NCBI GenBank assembly: GCA_949130485.1
Contig: OX422191.1
Coordinates: forward strand, 1,057,441-1,121,440
Direction of reading: 5' to 3'
Origin: Agelas oroides
Taxonomy: Eukaryota; Porifera; Demospongiae; Agelasida; Agelasidae
DNA: 64,000 bases
Shown here: positions 24,601 to 36,600 of the stretch, in pieces
Layout: each line of letters starts with the position of its first letter
How positions within the stretch are numbered: the first letter of the stretch is position 1
The notes under the pieces: model-generated
What the model saw: only the letters and a program-made list of their open reading frames with translations
Database searches by the model: none
Told to the model about the DNA's origin: nothing
Made by a program: the position numbers and the translations under genes

Positions 24601-27600
24601 GGAGTGGTGGGGGGACAAGAATATTGTCCAGAGGAAGTAATCAGAAAATGCTGCATCACTAAGATGGCTGTCCCTCCCTCAATCAAAAGAGCTTCATCAT
24701 TGGTCAGAAAATGTGTGGGCGGTGTAGTAGTAAGTACATTATGAAAGTCACGATTGTACAGATATAACACAATAGTTCCCGGTCTCCCAAGATTTCTGAG
24801 AAATTAAGTGCATGCGCAAACAGTGGACACCAGGCTCTTATTTTCCCCGCCCACTGAGAACTTTGGTACGAGGCTAAACTGTACCATGCATTTCAATAGC
24901 TTCAACCAAAACCAACCATGTACTGCACTGGTACTGCTACACCAGTTGAGAGTGTACACGGCCATTGCTGCAGTCCCAGTGTACACTTCTTAAGGAGTAG
25001 GACATGAAGGGTTGGACTCACTTTAGTGTCTGAAGGCTGTGGTTCACTTGCAACGCTGCAGCCAATTCACGAGCACCTTCATCTGAGATCTGGTTCCAAC
25101 TGAGGCTGCAGAATATCAGAGAACAAGAGATGAGAGGTGGTTCAACAAACCTCTTCATTTTGTGTAAGGTATATTTGGTCTCGGTACCTCACTACTGAGA
25201 CACAGTATCAGACACTGTGTGTCAGCTAATCAAGTAGAGGACTACTCCCAGAGGGTGAAGTAATATAAGCAGAGGGCGGGGGTCCAACCAGCCGGGGAGT
25301 TCAGTCAGGCACTCCACTGTACACTGTACACACTGATAAGTCACCTGGGGTGCTCCACTAGTGGCCGTACAAGGGCATACATGAATGCATGCAGGAGAGG
25401 CTCGTGGGAAGTGAGATAATGATTGAGCTACTTTGTGTGTCTACGTCCGTCAGCCTCTCGTCATTACTGCCTCCGGGAATCATCCTCTGCTCAATGGTGT
25501 CACTGTACTCGTATATTAACTAGGATATGGTGAGCGGAGGCAGTTCAGCTACATTAGCATCTATCCACCCTTGAGCTGACACTATTGTTGCTTGATAACC
25601 ATCGGGTGCTGTCTCATCAGTTTCTTCATCACTCTCTTCTACAGGTGAATCAAGCCCGTACCTGATTGCTCCTTCAACCCTATAAATAAACCAGTATTAT
25701 GTTTTCATGTGGTGATTAATAATTTTTACTAACTGGAAGGGTGGGTTCAAATCTCTCTGCCTACTGGGCAGCTACAGTAACCAAGTTACGTTCTAACTTA
25801 CTTTACTACAAGTTCGTCCTTTTTCATCCCAGAATAGCTCTTATTAGAGCAATGATCATGAGCCAGGAATGCACTAGTCTCACAACCAGCTACAGAAGCT
25901 CTGCCTGGTAACATTGTGTTCAATTCTTGGAAATTTCACAAAGTTATTCAAATTTGGTCAACCAAATTGTTTTGTATGTTTAACTACTTGAGCAGTCTAA
26001 GTGCTAATGTGGTGAGAGACTTAAGTTAGTGCAGGTCATATTCAAATCATTGTGAATGCATGCAAGAAGAGCGTGCAACAATTTTCCGTAGTTGTATCTA
26101 GCTGGGCACAAGACTAGGGATGCAGACAATTAATCATCCACGCAAGTATATAGTACATACCAAAACACATGCAAATAAAACATGCTGTCCTATTAGCTTG
26201 ATGCTCTTCGTACTATTTCATCATCTTTCACCCCATCTGCTGTTCTGCCAACCGTAATACCTTCTTGTAGAAAATCGATGTAGTACCGTAGAATCGGGTT
26301 ATCAGGCGCACATCATTATTTAGCGCACACCGCTTATTAGGCGCATGCTGTCTTATTGACAAAATGTGTCTAGACCCTCAATAAGAAGTGCACTGCTCTA
26401 ATTAAACAAAAATTTGGAGTGGGTGAGGTGAAATATTCCACAAGTGGACAAGTTAGACCAAGCACGCGAAGGTAGTGTGAACGAGGATCACTTTGCAAAT
26501 AACCAATGGGGATCACTTTCGCAAATAACAAATCAAAAGTGTGCTAGAAAATTAAAGGACTATAAAACAATAAACTATATGGCACTGCTTCTCATAGAAT
26601 TGGTTGAAACATTTGTCATCGCCATTCGCCATTCTCGACGCGCTCATCGACTGTGAATTTCCGTTGACTCACTGCTGTCTACCTCAAAACCTGCATCTCA
26701 CTCTCAGCTTACACTCACTGGAACTCCTGTGGAAAATACACAATTCATAGGAAGAGCTACACTAGAGAGTTCAAGTTGTCCTTCCATTCTTAAAGAATAA
26801 CTTGCGTACACGACTCCATTCATCTTTTATAGCTGCCTGACAAGCTCCTCGTAAACCGGTTCTGACCTCAATCGCCAATGATGTCATAGTTTTAGAGGCG
26901 TGGTCAACCTTCAACCCTTGCTATTTGGCACACTTTGATATGTAGCGCATATTATTTTACTGCTATCCCATTAAGTGCATGCGCCTAATAACCCGATTCT
27001 ACAGTATTGCATCCAAAAATTGCTCTGAGATTGCTTCTGTCCCAAAATGGCCTCAGAAGCAGTCTCAGAGCACCTAATTTCTAAAATTTTCTGGGGAAGC
27101 ATGCCCCCAGGCCCACCTAGCCTCATGTTTATGCATTCATACGTATGCACATCCACATAACCTCCCCTTCTGAAAATCCTGGCTGGACTCACTTTAGCTC
27201 CTGAAGGCTCTGGTTCACTTGCAAAGCTGCACAAAGTGCACAAGCTCCTTTATCCGAGATCTTTTTGTAACTGAGGCTGCAGAATGACAGACAACAAAAG
27301 AAGGAAGGAGTCAAGAAATGTTCATGAACCCACTTTATGTAAAATTTATCTATACTTAGAGTATAGTTAGTGAGAATACCAAAAATTTGATTCGTCAATA
27401 CCAAGTAACTAAATCTCATTGAGGCTTGAGGGAAAGCATATATGATAGATGCTTCCCCTCTAGCTATATACAGTTACTATGCAACCGACAGTATGGTATA
27501 CAACAGTAACCAAGGATTATATTAATTTTAGAAAAATGGAGATTGATATCCGTGACTTTCTGTCTTGCTTGTTTAAATTGCTGTGTGAAGTCTGTGATAT

Positions 27601-30600
27601 GAAGCTTCATTTAATAGTCCTTACCACTAATGGCACCTATGGGAGTGGCGGTTTAGCTAATTCACTGGGCGGAGCAAGCGAACTACGCGCCCTCACACGC
27701 ATGCTACCACAGCAGCGAGCAGCCGTCAATAGTAGTCTGTCATTTACACGCATCTCGTTACAAATTCACAGCAGTCCAGCAACAAAAACAGGCAGCAAGT
27801 CGCCGATAAATCAACTCGAATAAAAAATGCGTCATTGCTAACGGTCATTGTTGCTATTCTCTAAATAAGTTAGACGCTTCGTCCAACTGGATCTACGCAT
27901 GCTCTTTAGAAACCTTCTGGCCCTTAGTAGCAACCTTGCTATGCTCAGGTTGCTACAGCCTCGAGCCCTCAGGTTTCTAAATCATGTAAATCCCTCAGAC
28001 TCAGCATCTATTATTTAAACAACAGTGCACAAGGGTGAATCATAAATCAAGCAGCATAAAATTTATTCATTGTGGTCAAACAAAATATACTTTGATACTG
28101 CCCATCAAGTTGTTGGCCACAAATAGCCAACTCTTATTAGATTGTGATCACAGGTCAGGGATGTGCACAACCATCCATGCATGTGTGTAGTGACAACAGG
28201 ACAATGTTCGCAAGTGTCACCACGCATGCAGGTCCTCCCTCATATTCAGTACACAGGCATGGGAATGACACTACAGTCTCAGCAAGCACCTCTTGAAAAG
28301 TCGGACATGAATGGCTAGACTCACTCTAGCTTCTGATGACTCTGGTTCACTTGCAACTCTCTAACCAGTGCACACACAAGTTCATCTGTAATCTTGTTTT
28401 CACTGAGGCTGCAGAATGTAAGAACAAAAGAGAGAGAGGTGGTTCATGACATTTTCACAAATGGACATTGTATTGCCTCATCCAATCTCCTATGGCATTG
28501 TAGCCCACTTGTATGGAGGAAGCACTTGAATGGTTTAACTACGTCCGTGCAAGCTCCACCCCTAATCCAAATCCACAAAGTGCTAGCATATATAATCAAC
28601 CCCACGTTCTTGGATTTCCATGCCACATGCTAGTGATTTACAAGAAGCATAGGTGAATGCATGATGTGGGTAGATTCAGTAATTGCTGGCAAATTTGCAC
28701 AGCTGTTGAGAAAAGCCTTGTATCCAAGACCAAAAAATGACTGGTGCATGTGAACCTGTGAAATGTCATGATGCAAACTAGGAGAACTTGAAGCTCATGC
28801 AAAAAGTAGTATCATGTGTGACTGATCTTAGAAATGGTTGGTGGTTACATGGAGGACCTCACTAATCCACAGAATTGTCAAAATAGAGGGCATGGGGCAT
28901 GCACAGGAATGGGCACTTGCTTGTATATACATTTACAGTAGTATACAAGGAAATATTCACAAAAAACTCTAAGAACCGAATTTCTTCCACTAGATCAGAT
29001 TCATCGCTGCAATGGAAGCACATCTTCTAAGAAAATCTCTTGCCATGCACGGAGGCCTCCTTACCTTAGCGTTTCAACTGCTTGCAGTACTAAGACACTT
29101 CCCCTGAAGTGTGCAAGTGCAGAGTGCAGGGAACTTCCACCCTCTGCAGTCTTTTCTTCATACTTATTTTGATAAGAACGTTTCCTGGTGCACTATACAA
29201 TGCCTCTGCCAGTGACTTCAGGAGTGTTGTTTTGATAAGAACGTTTCCTGGTGCACTAAACAGCTTCTGTCTGCCCATGACTTCGCTGTTTTTTTTTTTG
29301 TTGTTGTTGCTGTTGAGAACGCTTCATGGTACCTCCTCTTTCGCTAAATTAGATTCACTCAAAAATACTAGTGCAGCAGCCTTCCGCATAATTGGATTAG
29401 CAAAAATCCCAAGAATTGAATTTCTTCCGCTCGATTGGATCTATACTGTTCTATTAGAATAATGACAGTATTTAAAAAAAAACAATGAACACAATTGATT
29501 CCTTGTTGTCAAACACAATATATTTTGATATGCACATTCAGTCGTTGGTCACAAATGGGGAGCTCTTATTAGAGCTGTGATCTTGAGTCAGGAATGCACA
29601 CAACCATCCATGCAAATGTTTCCAAGTGTCTCCTAACATTTCAACATAGGACTGGTATTGACACTATGGTTTCATGTGTATATGTATTTCTTAAAAACAA
29701 GACCTGAATGGCTGACTCACCTGCTTAGCTTAAGCTTCTGTAGGCTCTGGTTCACCTGGAAAACTCTTACCAGTGCACACACACCTTCAGCTGAGATCTT
29801 GTTGTCCTTGAGGCTGAAGAAGGTCAGGCAACAGAAATAGGGGAGCTGCTTCACGTAATATATGCTTAGCTAAACTTACGTTATGTGAGAAAGAATTAAA
29901 TTAAGAACTCCCTGTCAGGCTTGAACTGACACACTCTATATACAGTCTCACTGTACAACTATTAAGTTGCCTCTAACACTTAAAGTGCGCTTTTGGTTAT
30001 ATCAGCACTGCACAGTGTGTAGAAAGAGTGGAACAGGGAGGAGGTGGGTGGGGTATCGATGGGTGACAAGCACATGGCTGCTGCCAGCTTTGCTGTAGGA
30101 ATGCTTTGGGTGGCACTGGGTAGGCCAGTTCTCTCTTTATGTTAGCTTTGAAAACACTATTTCTCACCTTGTAAGGACTTGATTTGTGGTACCGAAGGCA
30201 GTTTGGGATCTGAACCAATGTTTGTGATATAGCCAAAATCCCAAGTGTTACAACCTCGTTAATGAGTGGTCATAAGTGTGTTCAGGATGGCAACAAGTGA
30301 CTTGGGTTCAGTTCTGAAGTCAAATTTAGCTCCCACAGAAATATATATGGTACGTATGTTGATAAGGATTAATATGCTAACAGAAATCTCCAATGAATAA
30401 AATTCAGGTGTTGATGAAAAGCATGAATATGGCTGGACTCATTGTATCTCCTTGAATTGTGATCTTGTTCAAACTAAGGCCGTAGAATGCCAAAGAACAA
30501 CAAAAAGGAAGGTCAATCATAAATCTCCATGAAAGTATGTGCTGTAATCCACCTCCCCCCCCCCCCCCCCCCGAAAAACTCACTTTAGCTCCTGAAGGTT

Positions 30601-33600
30601 CTGGTTCACTTGCAAAGCTCCAGCAAATTTACAGGCTCCTTCGTCTGAGATCTGGTTGTAACTGAGGCTGCAGAATGTCAGAAAACAACAAATAACAACT
30701 CAAAAGTACTCAAAAGTAAAAAAAAAAAGGTCAAACATAAATCTCTATGAATGTGTACGTGCTGCATGTAATGTTATGAAATTCACGGTTGTACAGATAC
30801 AATGCGATAGTTCCCGATCTCCCAAGATTTCCGAGAAATTAAGTGCATGCGCAAACAGTGGATACCAGGCTCTTATTTTCCCCTCCCACTGAGAACCTGG
30901 GTACGAGGCTAAACTGTACCATGCATTTCAATAGCTTCAACCAAAACCAACCATGTACTGCACTGGTACTGCTTCACCAGTTACGAGTGTACACAACCAT
31001 TGCTGCAGTCCCAGTGTACAACTCTTAAGAAGTACTTATATAAAGTTGGGACTCGGTAAGGTGTCCAGATTTAACCTTGTGTCCTTTTTTCAGGGGTGTC
31101 CTTTAAGAGAGGTTCCACTGCACTCCCTGTGAAGTTTTAGGTCCTTGTGAATTATGCTGGGTGCATCAATTAGAGTAATGCAGGATGTATGTGGTGTATG
31201 TATGTCATAGTCTTGATGGAGATTGAGGGAGCCCGTGCACTCCCAAACCCCACAGACCCCCACCCCCATAGCTGTACTGGAGTGCACCACTTTCAAAATG
31301 CTTCATACACTGCTTTGTATAGCATGATTATTTTGCAATTAACTGTAATCTACTCATAGTTCTATACATCACTTTGTGTGTATTCATAAAGTCATAGTTA
31401 CGAGTGTACACAACCATTGCTGCAGTCCCAGTGTACACCTCTTAAGAAGTAGGACATGAAGGGTTGGACTCACTCTAGTGTCTGAAGGCTCTGGTTCACT
31501 TGCAACGCTGCAGCCAATTCACGAGCACCTTCATCTGAGATCTGGTTCTGACTGAGGCTGCAGAATGTCAGAGAACAAGAGATGAGAGGTGGTTCAACAA
31601 ACCTCTTCATTTTGTGTAAGGTATATTTGGCATCGATACCTCACTACTGACACACAGTATCAGACACTGTGTGTCAGCTAGTCAAGTAGAGGAGTACTCC
31701 CTGTGTCACAGTCACTGCTGATTTTAGCGGGAATTAATATAAGCAGAGGGCGGGGTCTAACCACACCGGAAGTTAAGTCAGTGCTCCACCGGACACTGTA
31801 GACACAGATAACTCACTTGGGATGCTCCACTATAGTAACAGTATCATGGTATATATGATGTCATGTCACAGAGAGGATGCAACAATTAGAATAATGCAGG
31901 ACCTAGCTATGTGTACATGTGCACACATATAATCACATTGGTAACAGGGGAACTTGTGCACTCCTAGCCCTACCCTCAAAATTACCAGTGCTCATAGTCT
32001 CAAGAAAGAGGGAGTGGTGGGGGGACAAGAATATTGTCCAGAGGAAGTAACCAGAAAATGCTGCATCACTAAGATGGCTGTCCCTCTCTCAATCAAAAGA
32101 GCTTCATCATTGGTCAGAAAATGTGTGGGCGATGTAGCAGTAAGTACACGTTATGAAATTCACGGTTGTACAGACACAACACGATAGTTCCTGATCTCCC
32201 AAGATTTCTGGGAATTGAAGCGCATGTGCAAACAGTGGATACCAGGCTCTCCTTTTCCCCGCCCACTGAGAACCTTGGTACGAGGCTAAACTGTACCATG
32301 CATTTCAATAGCTTCAACCAAAACCAACCATGTACTGCACTGGTACTGCTACACCAGTTGAGTGTGTACACAACCATTGCTGCAGTCTCAGTGTACACCT
32401 CTTAAGAAGTAGGACATGAAGGGTTGGACTCACTCTAGTGTCTGGAGGCTCTGGTTCACTTGCAAAGCTGCAGCCAATTCACGAGCACCTTTGGCTGAGA
32501 TCTGGTTCCGACTGAGGCTGCATAATGTCAGAGAACAAGAGATGAGAGTGTGGTTCAACAACCCTTTTCATTTTGTGTGTAAAAGATGCATACAATCTAG
32601 CCTCATTCCAAGGTTGATATAAGGTTCTCGTTTTCCCCGCCCAAACAGTTGATACAAATCATTGTGAATGCGTGCAAGAAGAGCGTGCAACAATTTGCCG
32701 TAGTTATATCTAGCTGGGCACAAGATTAGGGATGCAGACAATTAATCATCCACACAAGTATATAGTACATACCAAAACACATGCAAACATACGGTATTTT
32801 ACGCTACTCTATAGAGAACTTGCTGTCGTATAAGCTTGATGCTCTTCGTACTACCGTATAGCGGGAAATTTTCGAGGGGTCCAATTTTTGCGGAAGGGGA
32901 ATCTTCAAAGATTTCTCGGTCTAATTTTCGCGGATGGCCGTTCCAGAACTGCTCCGCCCACAATACCTGGTTGACTCCGTCTCTTACCGCATGCACACGT
33001 GGGCTCGAACCGGCCGAAAAACTTGTGAAAGATCGGCTATAGATAGTAGGAGAAATGACACGCGACGTATATGATCGAGGCTATGGTCTGTGGTTATCAT
33101 ATGTACAAGGAAATTTGGTGTGCTGCTGTTGGAGAAGAGCTATCTTGCATGAGAGAAGTGGAGAACTATCGTGATGCGTTCGCTGTAGCGGCTTCGATCA
33201 CTCGCTTCACTTCTGCATTAGCTGAAGCTTGGTAGTATCGCTAGATGCTTTAAAATAGCGTAACAGAGACATTCCTGTAGAAGTTCAACAACGACCAGCT
33301 GATCGATCGAGCAGCATGCAAATCACAATGGCCACGCCCCCTCTTAATCACGTGCGAGAACTTACGTACAGGTTTTTATTTTGCAGGTTTAATTTTCGTG
33401 GTTTGCCAATCCACCGTGAAAACCACGAAAATTGGACCCCTCGAAAATTTCCCGCTATACGGTATTTCATCATCTTTCAACCCATCTGCTGTTCTGCCAA
33501 CTGTAATACCTTCTTGTAGAAAATCAATGTAGTACCGTAGAATCAGGTTATCAGGCGCACATCATTATTTAGTGCACACCGCTTATTAGGCACATGCTGT

Positions 33601-36600
33601 CTTATTGACAAAATGTGTCTAGACCCTCGATAAGAAGCGCACTACTCTAATTAAACAAAAATTTGGAGTGGGCGAGGCGAAATATTCCACAAGTGGACAA
33701 GTTAGAGCAAGCACGCGAAGGTAGTGCGAACGAGGATCACTTTTGCAAATAACAAATCAAAAGTGCGCTAGAAATGTGAAAAGGACTATTAAAACAATAA
33801 ACTATATGGCACTGCTTCTCATTGAGTTGGTTGAAACATTCGTCATCGCCATTCGCCATCCTCGACTCGCTCATCGACTGTGAATTCCGTTGACTCACTG
33901 CTCTCTAGCTCAAAACCTGCATCTCACTCTCAGCTTACACTCACTGGAACCTCTGTGGAAAATACACAATTCATAGGAAGAGCTACACTAGAGAGTTCAA
34001 GTTGCCCTTCCATTCTTAAAGAATAACTTGCGTACACGACTCCATTCATCTTTTATAGCCGCCTGAAAAGCGCCTCGTAAACCGGTTCTGACCTCAATCG
34101 CCAATGATGTCATACTTTTAGAGGTGTGGTCAACCTTCAACCCTTGCTATTTGGCACACTTTGATATGTAGCGCATATTATTTTACTGCTATCCCATTAA
34201 GCGCATGCGCCTAATAACCCGATTCTACAGTATTGCATCCAAAAATTGCTCTGAGATTGCTTCTGTCCCAAAATGGCCTCAGAAGCAGTCTCAGAGCACC
34301 TAATTTCTAAAATTTTCTGGGGAAGCATGCCCCCAGGCCCACCTAGCCTCATGTTTATGCATACATACGTATGCACATCCACATAACCTCCCCTTCTGAA
34401 AATCCTGGCTGGACTCACTTTAGCTCCTGAAGGCTCTGGTTCCCCTGCAAAGCTGCACTAAGTGCACAAGCTCCTTCATCTGAGATCGTTTTGTTACTGA
34501 GGCTGCAGAATGACCAACAACAAAAGAAGGAAGGAGTCAAGAAATGTCCATGAACCCACTTTATGTAAAATTTATCTATACTTAGAGTATAGTTAGTGAG
34601 AATACTAAAAATTTGATTCATCAATACCAAGTAACTAAATCCCATTGAGGCTTGAGGGAAAGCATATATGACAGACGCTTCCCCTCTAGCTATATACAGT
34701 TACTATGCAACCGATAGTATGGTATACAACAGTAACCAAAGATTATATTCATTTTAGAAAAATGGAGATTGATATCCGTGACTTTCTGTCTTGTTTGTTT
34801 AAATTGCTGTGAAGTCTGTGAGATGAAGCTTCATTTAATAGTCCTTACCACTAATGGCGCCTATGGGAGTGGCAGTTTAGCTAATTCACTGGGCGGAGCA
34901 AGCGAGCTATGCACCCTCACACGCATGCTACCACAGCAGCGAGCAGCCATCAATAGTAGTCTGTCATTTACATGCGTTTTGTTACAAATTCACAGCAGTC
35001 CAGCAACAAAAACAGGTAGCAAGTCGCCACTAAATCGACTCGAATAAAAAATGCGTCATTGCCAATGGTCATACTCTAAATAAGTTAGATGCTTCATCCA
35101 ACGCGATCTACGCTCTTTAGAAACCTTCTGGCCCTTAGTAGCAACCTTGCTGTGCTCAGGCTGCTACAGCCTCAAGCCCTCAGGTTTCTAAATCATGTAA
35201 ATCCCTCAGACTCACCATCTATTATTTAAACAACAGTGCACAAGAGTGAATCATAAATCAAGCAGCATAAAATTTATTCATTGTGGTCAAACAAAATATA
35301 CTTTGATACTGCGCATCAAGTTGCTGGCCACAAATAGCCAACTCTTATTAGATTGTGATCACAGGTCAGGGATGTGTGCAACCATCCATGCATGTGTGTA
35401 GTGACAAATGTATAGGACAATGTTTGCAAGTGTCACCATCCATGCAGGTCCTCCCTCATATTTCAGTACACAGGCATGGGAATGACACTACAGTCTCAGC
35501 AAGCACCTCTTGAAAAGTCGGACATGAATGGCTAGACTCACTCTAGTTTCTGATGACTCTGGTTCACTTGCAACTCTCTAACCAGTGCACACACAAGTTC
35601 ATCTGTGATCTCGTCTTTACTGAGGCTGCAGAATGTAAGAACAAAAGAGAGAGAGGTGGTTCATGACACTTTCATAAACGTCCACTGTATTGCCTCATCC
35701 AATCTCCTATGGCACTGTAGCCCACTTGTATGGAGGAAGCACTTGAATGGTTTAACTACATCCGTGCAAGCTCCACCCCTAATCCAAATCCACAAAGTGC
35801 TAGCATATATAATCAACTCCATGTTCTTGGATTTCCGTGCCACATGCTAGTGATTTACCAGAAGCATAGGTGAATGTATGATGTGGGTAGATTTGGTAAT
35901 TGCTGGCAAATTTGCACAACTTTTGATAAAGCCTTGCGTCCAAGACCAAAAAATGACTAGTGCATGTGAACCTGTGAAGTGCCATGATGCAAACTAAGAG
36001 AACTTGAAGCTCATGCAAAAAGTAGTACTAGAAAGATGCTGAATCATCCTGGGGCGAGCCTGAGCGAGTAGCAAATTGCATTTGGAATGCCTACACAGAC
36101 ATGCAGCTATTCGTCCAGCCGCACTACTATGGCTACACGGGCATGGGCTAAGCTTCAAAGTCAAAACAATGTGTTAGAAGGGGAATCCGTGCTATGTATG
36201 AGCGGTCATGCCAGGCGCGTACCTGAAGCCAGCGTACATCCTGCTGTCTGTCACCCACAGCCTGCCTTGTCACGCGATCGTCAGGGTTGTACCATAGTTC
36301 AGAAAGTAAGATGCCGTGCGTGCTGCCAATGCATTCAACTTGAATCATCTTCACTCTCACTTTCTTTCACGCCAACCCTGCAGTCTGGCAGTAGCCCTTC
36401 ACGCTCGTTCTCAATGGCTTAGCTGAAGTCCACGCCAGCGTGCATGGACATTCAACCATCGTGAAATATTTGAATGCGCTCATTTAAAATTTACGGTAAG
36501 TGGTCGGTCCAAACAAACCAACAAACCAACAAACCAACAAGCAAGCATACACACATGTGTGCGCAATGCAGTCACGCTAGTGTGGGGCTCGCTCAGGCTT

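Larger units (their letters stand above)
25106..27192. other. 2.1 kb intron with possible terminal exon and TA elements
   Basis: Type I start with TATA-like module at about 25262, a foldback left arm only (about 25440-25510), the candidate coding exon 25520-25679, and unique intron. The empty insertion site for the CCGTATAGCGGG element is at 26214, and a CCGTAGAATC element is at 26286-27004. Duplicated at 42631-44660. Confidence 0.65.
29814..30583. other. intron with dead exon and poly-C tract
   Basis: 770 bp. A frame at 29997-30236 (minus) is kept in all four copies but has no splice support and no recognisable domain. The dead LRR exon is at 30443-30479 and the poly-C run at 30555-30572. 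Confidence 0.6.
32518..34418. other. 1.9 kb intron with two TA-flanked elements
   Basis: Holds the CCGTATAGCGGG element (32854-33462) and the CCGTAGAATC element (33535-34230), 72 bp apart, then the CTCAGAAGCAGTCTCAGAGC hairpin near 34278. Confidence 0.7.

Noticed and set aside
27479-27823. Plus-strand 114-codon frame near MEIDIRDFLSCLFKLL
   Set aside because: In other cassettes the same region is frameshifted (92, 92 and 93 codons with different starts) and overlaps intron of the minus-strand array.
29997-30236. 79-codon minus-strand frame kept in four cassette copies
   Set aside because: The copies are too recent for conservation to mean constraint, and there are no splice sites or domain.
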